This document shows, piece after piece, positions 1 to 11,259 of a stretch of DNA of 64,000 nucleotides. Position 1 is the first letter of the stretch. Each line of letters starts with the position of its first letter. The stretch covers positions 235,537-299,536 of the forward strand of contig CAJNDS010002446.1 of NCBI GenBank assembly GCA_905221605.1, in the 5' to 3' direction. The notes under the pieces were generated by a model. The model saw only the letters and a program-made list of their open reading frames with translations, was not told the DNA's origin and did no database searches. The DNA is from Symbiodinium natans. Lineage: Eukaryota; Sar; Dinophyceae; Suessiales; Symbiodiniaceae. Both the position numbers and the translations under genes were made by a program.

Positions 1-59
1 TAAAGTGTGATAGCAAGAGACACCTTGTAAACCCTGAACCCTAATCCAGAACGGCCTTT

Positions 60-228
60 CTCAACGTGCCAGTGGCTCCCAATATGATTGGCCCCGGATG
101 TCAGGGCTATTCTCACAGGCACACATGAGAGCCGTCTGCTGGGTCCTTGTTAGCACCGCCTTCCACTAGCATGGGTGCAACCTCCACGTGGCCCCGGACT
201 GACTTAGAACATAAGGGCTGTGCCCGCG
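60..228 (-). pseudogene. Decayed ankyrin repeats downstream of the stop
   Basis: Past the TGA of the ankyrin gene the minus strand still encodes repeat-like fragments, for example GHVEV followed by LVEGGANKDPADG, but these are broken by stops and frame changes. This suggests the gene was once longer and lost its C-terminal repeats. It could instead be 3' UTR derived from former exons. Confidence 0.6.
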
Positions 229-953
229 TCAATCATCTTTCAAGGCCTTTTCAGCACCAGCTTCGACCAGCAAGCGTACAATCTCCTCGTGGCCTCTGTC
301 GCATGCCAACATGAGGGCTGTCTTGCCATCATCGTCTGTCAGGTCCCTGCCAGCACCAGCTTCCACCAGCAGGCGTACCTATACTCCTCTTAGAACCTTA
401 TTAAAAATGGTATGTTTAATACTCTCTTGGGTTTTTATATAAACCAAAAATAACAAAATAATTCCCAAAGGGGGTGTCTGGGTACAGCTTCCACGTGGCC
501 CTGGGCAGATGCGAACATGAGAGCTGTCTGGCCGTCAGCATCCTTCAGGTCCAAGTGTGCTCCAGCTTCCATCAGCAAGCGTGCAACCTCCGTGTGGCCG
601 CTCCCACATGCACACATGAGAGCTGTGATGCCATCTCCGGCTGTTACGTTCTTGTCAGCACCAGCTTTCAAAAGCAATCGGACAGCCTCAGCAAGGCCAT
701 TGCCGACTGCATATCTGAGTTCTTCCTCAACCTCTTTCTGCCCACCTGAGGCCTTTAGATACAGCTGCACTTCCAACGGCGCATCCAGCAACATCGCATC
801 CAGCAGCCTCGTGCTGCAATGCAAGAGCTCTTGGAGGCATATGGGAAACCCATGCAGATGCCGCAAGTGGAGCTTCAGGGCAGCGACGTCACTCAGCTCC
901 TCTGTGGCCAAGGACGCAAGCTCTTCACCGGAAACCCCCCAAACACGGAGCAT
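229..953 (-). CDS. Ubiquitin-like N-terminus plus ankyrin-repeat protein, two exons
   Basis: Exon 1 is 953-486 and exon 2 is 378-229; together they give 205 residues ending in TGA. Residues about 1-65 resemble the ubiquitin-like head that dinoflagellates often place before ankyrin repeats (start MLRVWGVSGEELASL, then a HLRHLHGFPICLQELLH stretch). Ankyrin repeats follow from about residue 85 to the end, with motifs such as GITALMCACGSGHTEVARLL and GKTALMLACDRGHEEIVRLL. The intron (379-485, 107 bp) starts GT, ends AG|G, and splits a repeat so that exon 1 GHVEA joins exon 2 VRLLVEAGA in frame. Reading through instead gives a short unrelated tail, so the splice is well supported. Ankyrin repeats bind proteins; the partner cannot be inferred. 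The gene stops abruptly after a repeat, and more repeat-like DNA lies beyond the stop. Confidence 0.88.
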
Positions 954-1194
954 CCGATGCCATCGCTTGCTCGAACCACGTGTGCAGCTGCAGGCTGTGG
1001 GCTTAGCATGAAGGTCATATGACTATCGCGCATGGGCTTTCTCAATCTAGGTGTACCCTTTTGTGGGGGTTTCTAGCACTATAGCTTTTGGCCGCAGTCA
1101 GGGAGTCCCCCGTGTTGCGAAGTATAGCCAGATGCCCTGGAATGGATCTCAACATTAAGCCCTAGAGCAGCATCTTCAGATTGAAGATGCAGTC

Positions 1195-1545
1195 CAAGTT
1201 TAGGGTTTAGGGTGTAGGGTTAGGGTTCAGGGTTTGGGGTCTAGGGTTCAGGGTCTGTGTTTAGGGTTTTAGGGTTTATGGTCGAGGGAAGAGCATCTGC
1301 AGTCGCGTGTCTCGCGCGTGTAAAGACACTTCTTGAGCCGGCAGCAGGGGAAGGGTGGAGGGGGAGGAGGCGCATGGCTCAACTCTGGGTCTTACTTTCC
1401 TTCAGTCTCCAACGGCGGCCCATGGCCTTCCTTGGGTTTGGGGTTTGGGGTTTGGGGTTTGGGGTTTGGGGTTTGGGGTTTGGGGTTTGGGTTTGGGGTT
1501 TGGGGTTTAGGGTCTGGGGTTTGGGGTTCAAGGCTCAAGGTTCAC
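1195..1545 (+). repeat. Degenerate TTTAGGG then TTTGGGG heptamer repeats
   Basis: Scattered TTAGGGTTT motifs at about 1198-1290 are followed by a cleaner run of the variant heptamer TTTGGGG at 1431-1510. The composition produces long GFGVWGL-type open frames in all plus frames; these are repeat artefacts. Confidence 0.85.
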
Positions 1546-1669
1546 AGGGTTTGGGGTTTTCAGGGCTTCATGAGTGCTAAAGGCGCAGGATGCCGGGTCC
1601 TGGGCAGCAGCAACCTCACGGCAAGGGAGTCAGCGGTGGCACTACTCCCCAGAGGCCTAGTCCAAAATA

Positions 1670-1765
1670 CCTAAACCCTAACCCTAAATCCTAAACCCTA
1701 AATACCTAAACCCTAAATCCTAAACCCTAAATACCTGAACCCTACATCCCTAAACCCTAAACACT
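1670..1765 (-). repeat. Short CCCTAAA telomere-like block, opposite orientation
   Basis: About ten imperfect CCCTAAA/CCTAAAT heptamers. Orientation is opposite to the blocks on either side, so the three blocks do not form a simple extension of one array. Confidence 0.8.
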
Positions 1766-1870
1766 AACCCAAATCCCCAAAAATCCTTCATTCATCTTCC
1801 ACCCTTTTGTGCCAGCAGCTGGTCCTCACGAGGCCACAACTACGGACCTGGCCATGCAGGGGCTCCCTGG

Positions 1871-2231
1871 TTTAAAGTTTAGGGTTTAGGGCTTAGGGTT
1901 TAGGGTTTAGGGTTTAGGGTTTAGGGCTTAGGGCTTAGGGCTCAGGGTTAGGGTTTAGGGTTTAGGGTTTAGGGTTTGGGGTTTGGGGTTTAGGGTTTGG
2001 GGTTTGGGGTTTGGGGTTTGGGGTTTGGGGTTTGGGGTTTGGGGTTTGGGGTTTGGGGTTTGGGGTTTGGGGTTTGGGGTTTGGGGTTTGGGGTTTGGGG
2101 TTTGGGGTTGGGGTTTGGGGTTTGGGGTTTGGGGTTTGGGGTTTGGGGTTTGGGGTTTGGGGTTTGGGGTTTGGGGTTTGGGGTTTGGGGTTTGGGGTTT
2201 GGGGTTTGGGGTTTGGGGTTTGGGGTTTGGG
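1871..2231 (+). repeat. Telomere-like array that switches from TTTAGGG to TTTGGGG
   Basis: Starts as TTTAGGG with a few GCTTAGGG variants (about 1871-1975). It then becomes a nearly uninterrupted TTTGGGG array to 2231, about 35 copies. TTTAGGG is the plant-type telomere repeat, also reported in dinoflagellates. The G-rich variant has spread here as an interstitial satellite. Confidence 0.9.
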
Positions 2232-2783
2232 TACCCTTATCGATTCCCTTTTGCAGGCAGGGGGGTTTCCGAGATGAGGGGTACCTTGTTGGGTTACTGT
2301 AAGGGAATCCTAAACGGGGGCAGGGAAGCCGCTTGGGTTCAGAATACGGGCAGGCACAGTGCAGACTTGAAGGAGTAAGGTGTTTGGGGTTTGAGGTTTT
2401 GGGTTTATAAATGTTAAACGGCGTTTAGGGTATTTCTGAACCGTGTTTCTACGACTCATTCTGCGGGACTCGCTTCGGGCCAGCACCTTTCCTAAACCCA
2501 AAACTTTACAGGCCTCAAACCCCAAATCCTACTACAAAAACCGACATGCCGCGAAACATCCGCTTTGTGTGAGTTTGAGATTTCGGACGCCCACACACAA
2601 CTGCTCCCTTGAATGGCTCGATGGGTTTGGGTAAGGAGCATAGGGTTCAGGAGCATTCAGGCTTTTGAGCAATTAGGGTTGCCTGGCTGTCTCTCGCCAC
2701 AACCGTCTCTCGCGGCATCCGGCCAAATGCTTCGTTGCGTTGAATGAACATTTTGAGCCAAAGATCATACTATGACTGTTGAA

Positions 2784-2894
2784 TGCTATACTATTCTATT
2801 CTATTCTATACTATACTATACTATACTATGTTATGCTATACTATACTATACGATGCTTTTACCATACCATGCCATGCCATGCTATGCTATACTT
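2784..2894. repeat. ACTAT pentamer microsatellite
   Basis: TATTC, then ACTAT, then CCATG-like pentamers in phase. The 95-residue open frame over it is repeat-driven and not believed. Confidence 0.85.
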
Positions 2895-4541
2895 TATAGT
2901 TTACGATACTGGAATACACTATCATGAAGTGACCCCCTCTGCAACCTGCACTCATGTCGTCAAGGGCCCGAACACCATGATGCCCACTCAACGCACAGAA
3001 CTTGCTGGGCGGCGTGAAGCAACAGGTTTTTATGGGTTTCAGGGTTTTTGGGTTTCAGGGTTGTAGGGTTCAAGCACCTCTTTTCCTTTCTCCTGGCTGA
3101 CGTCCAAATCTGAAGCTCTTGCAGCCCTTCACCGCACTGGAAGGCCTGCGGAGCTTCACGCCGCGCCACAAGAGCTGGGGTCCAGAACCGTGTGAGGAAC
3201 TGGCACTGAGCAACTGGGAGGCCGTTTGAATGGCCCGGAGGGCTGTAACATCATTTGTAGGCTCGGGCTGAGCTGTCCAGTACCCTCATTAGTTCACGCC
3301 GACCCGGATTCGAAGACTTTGCCTGTTGGGGCACCCCGATGGCCCAGGCCCACGGTGAGGCCCTGCAAGCAAGTCGGTGTCGGAGGCTTCCCTGCACCGA
3401 ACAGGCTGACTGGGCCATGTGCCTCCCGCAGAGAGCGAATGGCGAGTATGGCCAAAGCAGCCCGCCCTTAAGTCTTTCAAGCCTTGCCTTTTGATACCCT
3501 GAAGCAGCAAAGGACCTCGAGCAGTGAACATCGCGAGCCCAAGAACTCTCAAGACCCTGACTCTCACCTGAGCACTGCAGCAACTGGGGAAGTGCAGCAA
3601 GGAAGGCTTCCAAGTTGCCTCTGCAGGGAAACGGGGGGTCTTAAGTCCCCTCCAACTTCAGGCCTCAGGCTCGAGGGAATTTGGAAGCTCCAAAAGCTAC
3701 TAAGGCACAGAGGGCGCCAGCCACGCCAAGGACAGGTCTGCTTCAAGAGCGACGACTCTGCTCAAGAAGTGCTGGGTGCACCTCTTTCGCGCAGATTCGG
3801 GGCGAGTGCGTCAGGGCGGGACGTACTGTAGGTCTTCCTTGAAGCCACACGGTGTCCACCGAAGAGTGGGCTTAGGCGCAGACACGATGCCGTACTCCCC
3901 TAAACCCTAAACTCAGCTTGAAGCCAGAAAACCTTGAATCCCTGTCCGAGAAAGAGATGCCGAACCTAGTTGAGGGGAGTCGTTGCCCTCCGTGTCCGTG
4001 GGGCACAGCGCCCACCCAGGACCCGCTTTGACGCGGCAGCTTCGACAGCGAAGAGCGGTGATTGGGATCCTCTTGGTTTTGGGATGTTCTGGGGCCAATT
4101 TCAGATGAGCTAGGGTGTAAGGTTTAGGAGTTTAGGGCTCAGGGGGTTTAGGGTTGAGGCATCGGCGCTTCCTGGCTTTTGTGCGCCGAGGTCGGGCTCC
4201 GGGCTTAGGGCTTTGGCCCAGCCTGCTTGGGATCATGGTGGCAGCAACTTGGGCCTCAGGCCCCATCTAAGCAACTGCTTTCTTAAGGAAGGCCAAGAGC
4301 GCCAGCAGCATCGCGGAGCGCAGAGAGGGCCCCCTGACGTCCCAAGCTTCTCGGAGCAGAAAGCTCAACTTCAAGGGGCCTTCCAGGAACGCAAGGGTGC
4401 AACTTGCCCCTTCAGGGTTTCGAGGCTCTTGCGCTGCTTTTAGTTTCGGGTCTGTGGGGGCTTTTGGGCTTCACTTACAAGAAGAGGGGGGAAAATGCAA
4501 GGTTGGAGCGGCCGCAGCGAGTCGCTACTCAAAGGCTCATT

Positions 4542-4905
4542 GAGGCATTTGAGGAGCGATTCCTGCTGCTAGGGAGTCACAGACCGATATCTTCAGCCGG
4601 CGGTTGAACTGTAAGCTTGGGCCCCTGAACCCAACTCCACCTAAAAGATGGGCTTGGATCTCGGGACTTCGCGAAGTGCCCAAATCATCTGCGACATCGC
4701 TGCTTATGCTTGGCACCTGCTTGCGAGTCTCATGCCCCCCCCTCCGTGCCGACCATGCATTTCATGCGCGCCAAGCGGTGGCAACCATTCTCCCACGTCC
4801 ACCAGGTGCTTGATCTCGCCGCCGGCAAAGCAGCCCAGCACTTGCCCAGTGCACAATCCCACATCCACTACTGAAAGACGTTGGTGTTGAAAGCTGACTT
4901 GGGAA
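4542..4905 (+). repeat. Diverged direct duplication, copy 1
   Basis: Shares ordered blocks with 5183-5517: the GAGGCATTTGAG block, the AAGCTT/GGCCCCTGAACCCAACT block, a roughly 45-bp block containing GCGCGCCAAGCGGTGGCAAC, and the closing TTGGTGTTGAAAGCTGACTT block. Indels lie between the blocks, so it is an old duplication. Confidence 0.8.
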
Positions 4906-5182
4906 AATGCCCACACGCCTCGTTAAGCTCAAGTCCTTCTCGGGCATCCCCAAAACTGATCTTGCCCAAGCAGTGTGCTACATGGCAGGCTGCTTACACG
5001 AAGCCAAATGCAAGCCTGGCTCGGGTACCGGAAAGGGCTGCAGCAGCTCGCTCCTCTTTCGTAATGTCCGTGGGGTTACGTGCCTCAACACGCTCAACTG
5101 CGCAGGATCACCAGGAGTTGGATCAGCTGCCCTCGCGTGCTCCTAGAAAAATGTGTTGTTTTTGTTTGCTTGCATTGCTCCC

Positions 5183-5517
5183 GAGGCATTTGAGTAGCGA
5201 TTCCTGCAGGTCGGCGACATCTTCCGCAGGCGTTTGAACTAGAAGCTTAGGCCCCTGAACCCAACTTCGCGAAGCGCCCTACCCGCTTGCAAGTCTTATG
5301 CCTCCCCTCCGCCGACCATGCCTTTCATGCGCGCCAAGCGGTGGCAACCATTCTCCCACGTCCTTATGCAGCTCCGGAGATCTCACCTCAGGTGGCTTCA
5401 AAGTGGCACTTGATCTCGCCGACAAAAGAGCCAGGCGCGCTTGCCCAGCGCGCGTGCCCAGCACACAAACCCACGTCCACTACTGAATGACATTGGTGTT
5501 GAAAGCTGACTTGGGAA
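5183..5517 (+). repeat. Diverged direct duplication, copy 2
   Basis: Partner of 4542-4905, about 640 bp downstream, same orientation and block order. Confidence 0.8.
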
Positions 5518-8500
5518 GGAATGGTGCTGCTGCGATCTAGGCCCTCTGGGCCGCCAAAACGGCTCAACACGGCATGGAAGGAAGCATCCCACGGCCCCTG
5601 ATCGGGACACGAGGTATGCTTGGCGAGCTGCATGCAAAGTGGCAGCAACTGCCACAAGGAACCCTAACTCCACCATGGTGCATCAACCGACTTTCCCACA
5701 CCTTTCCTGCGGCTTCTGGCGAAGTGAGCATGGAGATAGTGATGACTTGGATGACTTGCACTAGGACTTGACCAGGGCATTGGGGCTCGGGCTGCTGAGG
5801 GTTTAGGGTGTTACAGGCTGTGGTGGTGAGAGTTGGCGGAGACTTGTAGATTCGAACCGTTCCATGCGCAACTCCCTCGCGCAAGGCCGCTAAACTCTAA
5901 GCACCCCAAGCCAGACCCTAAGCCCCGAAACCAGGTCCTCGCCAAGCCGGCTCTTGGGGCGACATTTGTCGGAGGGCCCACAAGGGAGGGAAAGGCCCTC
6001 CGAGGGAGGAGCTCTAGGAGGCTTGTGGCGGCGGAGTTCGCAGACCAGAGCCTCGTTGAGAGGGCATTTGGAGTTGAGGCTTCTGGGGTTTGAGGGGCCC
6101 TTCCTTGAGATGAGAGATGACCCGACCGCCCCCGGCCTCCCCACTTTCTTGGGTGTCGTTTCTGCCCGGTCGGCAGCCGATTTTTTCGGTTAAATCGAGC
6201 TCTGGGCCGAGGCACCAGAGTAAGAAGGTCGGCAGGGCCGGCAGATTCACAAAGGCCCGCGCCATCTCGCTGGAGTGTTCTTGGGGTGAGGTACTTGAGG
6301 TTCAGGGTTTCAGAGGTAGGAAGGGCTTCGGGGTTTCTAGGGCTTCGGGAAGTCAAACTCCATCGGCCAGGTTTGTGATGGCCACTACAATGCTATGGCT
6401 ATAGCCATAGCTCTTATTCGAGCTCTGATTGCAGGAACCCCAAGAAGAGAGGTGGAACGCCAGCCGGCTTACAAAGCGGTTGCCCTTTTCCTGGCAGCTA
6501 CCAGCCTAACCCCAAAAGCCCAATAGGCCTTAAGTTGATTTTAGGGAAGCGCCCGGACCTCCCACCTTAGTCCACGCCAAGCGGCCCTTTGCACGGGCGG
6601 AGATCCTACGGCCCTACGGCCCTAGGGGGGATAGAGGAGACTGAGGCAGGCGGCATAGTTTCCACAATGGGGCCAGGCGCTGGCTGTGTGCGATAAGCTG
6701 AGGTGGGGAGGGGTAAGCTGAGCCGCAACTGGGACGACCAGAGGTCCCCCTTTGGAGTGGAGTGCCTTCGAGAGCATGCCTATGTCATTATGTGTTTGAA
6801 GGTCGAGGTAGCGTGGTGGGCCTTCAGACGACGCCATCACATCGAATGCCAGCCTCCGCCGCACTGTTCCGAATCTGGAAGTCTCTTTGAAAGTGAGGCA
6901 ACCTTTCAGGGAAATCGAGTTGGGTTGGCAGGAAGGCCCATGGATGGCCGGAGCTGCGAAGACCGCAGCTTCTTAGGAAGCCTCCTTGGCTGCTACCCGC
7001 AATGTTTGTTCTGGGTGGAAAAGCCAGCGACCTCTGCTGGGGCAGAGGCGTCTCTTGAAGGTGACGGGAGGCGGCAGCTGACAGGACCCCTCATGATAGA
7101 GCCCTAAGCCCTAAACCCCCCTAGATCCCTAAACGTTTGGGGATCCCAAAAAATCTCGGCTTGGGCGCTTCAAGACAGCTCCTCCTTCGCCAGCGCTTCA
7201 GGCGACGGGCCTTCAAGGCGTCAATTTTACGGGGAGCCCCAAGGCCCTAAAAAAGTAAGAAACCCCTAAAACCCCTTAAAAGGCATTCGAAGCTTTCGAG
7301 TTTCGAAAGCTTCGAACCCTTAAGGCCCGAGCCTCTTGCTTTAAGAGGAAAGGGACTTCCGGGTTGCACCTGACCTCGGCTTTGAGGGAGGTCTTCGGCC
7401 TTAAGCTATTAAGGGGTTCGGCAGCAGCACATTGGGTTCAGGGCCTTTACGTGTGCGGGGCGGCCGCTTGGAGAGATGAACGACGGCAGCACAGGGGAAT
7501 CCGACTCCCAAAGCGGTGCGGGGCTGGACCACCGACCAGAAGAGGAGGCGCAAGCAGTACCTAAACCTTGCTCACCGCTACGCACGCGGGAACGGTGGTC
7601 TGCAAGATATGGCTGAAGTCTGACCTTGGGAGGTCTTGGACGCACAATGGGCACACGGACGTCGAGAAGCCCTGCCTCCAGAAATAAGCAGCCCGTTGCT
7701 CAAAAGCCTGGCGTCGCAGGCCAAGTCTCGCCTAGCTGAGAGGTTCATCTTACCCCTAAGCTTGGTATTTAGTATGCAGGCTAGGATTTAGATAGGTTTG
7801 GGTTGTAGGGTTCTCATCAACTCTCTAGCAGACTCTAGCAAGGGCCTCTGGTGCCCAATGTGGCCCGTCTGACAACTCGAGGCTTGTTAGGGCCCGGGTG
7901 CGCGCACCAACGCCGCCCCGGGTGGTACTTCAGAATCAGGATGGCCAGAGGGCGGGCGTCCCCAAGGTTGGATGACAGGGTCTCAACAGGCCCCCATGTC
8001 CCTGAGATCTTTCAGGTTTGAAGCCTAAAACCCCAAGTAATTTAGATCCAATTCCCACAGGTCTTTGAGAGGCCACAACTGGCCAGGTGGGGACTTGAAG
8101 CCTCCAGACAATTGCCACAGACTTGCTGTTCAAGAGGAACGAAGCTTGAACCGGCCCCGGTAAGCCTGAAACCGTTTTAGGGTTTAAGGCTTATCGGGGC
8201 ACCGGGGCGAGCTTGAAGGTTGCTTGGTAGCTCAACTGCCCAGCTTACGCACACCGTAGCCCAGAAGCCCCTAAGCCCTGGGACTCGCAGAAGATGTTGG
8301 GGGACTTGATGGAAAGGATGGGTTCAATGCACCGCGACGGCAGTCGGCAGCTTGGCCAGTAGTCCCGGCTCAGGGCATAGCATGCCTCAACCCTTGAAGG
8401 CCCTAAACCCGAAGAAAACCCAAAGTGAGAAGTCACGGCAGAATCGAGGTCTGCCTTCGCCTGCGAAAACAATAAGGCCGACTCCAGGACCATGGAGGTC

Positions 8501-10462
8501 CTTCTTCGGACACCCAGGGCCTGGAGGGGCCTTGGGCTCCCTGGAAGGTTGGCAAGGCAAGGCGTGGAAACGATCAAGGTAAGGGAGGGCACACGGTTTA
8601 GCCTCTTAGCCCGTTTGGCCGAAAGCCATGCAGGCCCGTGCAGCACGCCCGTCACAAACTTCAGGGTGCCGACCGTGGCCGCCGTGGGCAGTTGACTTCA
8701 AGGAAGCTCAGTGGAACATCTTACTTTGGAGGCAACATGCCCCTAAGGCTTTGAGGCAGAAGCTGGCAGCACCTGCTTCAAAACCGGGCACACTAGCATA
8801 ACGGGCAGACGGGTGCAACGCTGCAAGGGCTCAGCCCGCGCTCAGGGCCCAGCTCAGGTCTTCAGGCTCTTATCGGCTTTGCAACTTAAGTTAGCCTGGG
8901 CCGTGCGGCTTAGGCCGCCGAAGGTGCCGTAACAAGTGAGGAGAAGCCAAGGCTGGTCCACGCGGTCTCAGTTGCGGTACGGTATCATCTTGGGAGAGGC
9001 ATAAGGTTCCCGAAAGGCTTCGAATGAAGGCAAAAAGCGATGCTCCATGTCTATACATGAGACTAGGACACCTTTATCCTCAAGTTGTGCTCAGGGAGCC
9101 AGCCAAGTGCCAAGAACGCACGAGAGCTGAGGACAAGCTTTCACAGGGCAGGTGTAGGTTGCTATTGTGACGCTCAGCCCACGCCGAGAGTAGCCTTGGT
9201 GAGAAAAACCGTTTAAGAGAACAAAAAACGGCCGCCTCAAAACATCTCTTTCTTAGGCTACCGAACGATCTTATAAGGCTTAGTTGGGTGTTTTGGGTGG
9301 TTTCTGGCACGATTGCCTTGTCTGTCCTGTCGGGCCAGCGCCGCAGAGAAGGGACGTGATGGGCCGAGGTTTCTCTGCCAACGCAGAAGCCGTGCCTGCC
9401 TCCCCTTGAGGTTGCGCAAGACATGGTTCGAAAGGACATTGCCTTTGCCTCCAACGCGGCTCTTGCAAGGGTCTATGCGTTCTGGAAGCCACCACGCCAC
9501 AAGCGGAAGCACCCAAAATTTGGCAAGGGCAAAACTCCGAACTGCACAGTGCAAGTGGATTGCTTGAAGGTGCAATGTCTCTGTCGCCACAGTATTAACA
9601 CAGCTGCACAACGGCTGAGTCTGACTGATCACGCGTAGGATTGACGCTCCTCACGGGTCAAGGAGGCGTGGGGTACGACGATCTACTGCGCTAGCAAATT
9701 TCGCCTCTCTCAACCATGTTACACCCACTATACCTTCTCTCGTAACTTACAACTGCTGTGGCCCAAGCTTCTGGAGGGAAGCGCAGCTTCCATGACCAGT
9801 CACCATGCGGGTCTATGCAAGTCATGAATCTGTGGGGGCGAGGTCACCAAGTAGGCAGACGAGTGACCAGTCGGACAGCTCTCGCTCAGGTGGACTGGGC
9901 CAGACACGCGAGACTGGGGGTTGTACTAAACGAGGGTCCCTCGCAGAGTCAGTTTTTATAGGGGGAATCCCGAAAAGCAGGATCCGCCCGAAACAGCCCC
10001 TGCCAACACCTTACATGGGCTTCTGCCGTCTCAGAAGTAGCACGCTCCAGGAAGGCTCACAGAGAAACTCGGCGAGCTCGGCAGAACTATTGCGGCGGTG
10101 CGAAGCCGAAGAGGGCATGAACATTAGCAACTCGTCGGGTACTGCCATTCTAAGTCTGTGCAATCAAACAAGTATTCCTGCTGCGATCTCGTGGAGAACT
10201 TGACGCACGCTGGCAGGAAGCCAGCGTCCTCATTTAGCAACGTCGGCTACGAAAAGGGCAGTCTCTCTGCGTTCAACAGCAATCCCCGAGGCTACTTGAT
10301 CTTCACCACGTACCACTTAGGCCCTGCACAGCTGCAATTTCGGTGTGATTCTGGCAGAAGCACCGGGAACTTCCGTTGTCACTGATTCAAGTCGTACATT
10401 AGTCAGGAGCACGGATGGCTGCCCAGCGCAAGCCACACCTGCAGGCAACTGTTGATAAAATA

Positions 10463-10576
10463 AGGGTTTAGGGTTTAGGGTTTAGGGTTTAGGGTTTAGG
10501 GTTTAGGGTTTAGGGTTTAGGGTTTAGGGTTTAGGGTTTAGGGTTTAGGGTTTAGGGTTTAGGGTTTAGGGTTTAG
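10463..10576 (+). repeat. Interstitial TTTAGGG array
   Basis: About 16 perfect TTTAGGG heptamers with abrupt edges in unique sequence. This is the cleanest plant-type telomere array in the window and is clearly internal. Confidence 0.95.
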
Positions 10577-11259
10577 TTTAGTTGGTTGAGCTTAAATCAA
10601 AGTGTGGAAGCATTCAGGCGTGCAACCCGCAACTTGCATCCCATTAGCACAGCATCCTCTTGGCCAAACTGACATAATTCTTCCTGAAAAAGTGTTGTAA
10701 AAGGTTGAGGTGGTTTTTTTGGGGGTCTTCGCAGACAAGCCATGCGTCCTCCACTCCAATACCCGAACCTGCGCGAAATGCCCAAAGTGCCCAGAACCCT
10801 TTTTCGGGCCTCTTCGCGAAAATCCAGGCGGTTAGGGAGAACAACTCAGCATTGAGTTATCGGCCAGTGCCGTGTGAGATGCTGCTACCGAAACATGTGC
10901 GCACTCGAGGCTCTTGTCGCCAAACACAAGCAGACCAGAACTCCCAACCAAAACCCCCATATTTTCGACAGTTCCAGACCCAACTAACCCAACAAATCAG
11001 TCACTTAGGCCCAGTCAAACGTCATGCCCTGATTGTACAAGCTCGTACGCTGATCAGAACTCCTCGTCCTCTAAACCCCGAAGCCCCCAACCAATTTACA
11101 CATAAACTGAAGTTAAAGTCTGAGCCAAAACCGTTCAAGCAAAACAAGCTCAATTTCATGATTTTCCACGCTTGCAAACTCAGAAGGTCCAAATAGACGA
11201 AAAATGAGTTAGGTAGCCAAAATCTTACAGAGGCTTCCTGTTCTTGCTGTCCGCACTAC

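Larger units (their letters stand above)
2895..10462. other. GC-rich region without a recognised gene
   Basis: No protein family motif was found on either strand. Short CCTAAACCC/TTTAGGG fragments recur (about 3900, 4120-4150, 5800, 7110, 8175). Open frames are short, overlap on both strands and lack convincing exon borders. An internal duplication is listed separately. Divergent exons of an unknown gene cannot be excluded. Confidence 0.5.

Noticed and set aside
1983-2378. Three overlapping GFGVWGL-type frames
   Set aside because: All arise from the 7-bp TTTGGGG repeat, which cycles through every frame.
2740-2765. Possible dinoflagellate spliced-leader relic (TTTTGAGCCAAAG)
   Set aside because: Only a few bases resemble the leader and in the wrong arrangement; no convincing leader relic was seen elsewhere, though the search was by eye.
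10463-10576. True chromosome end
   Set aside because: Array is short and flanked on both sides by long unique sequence.
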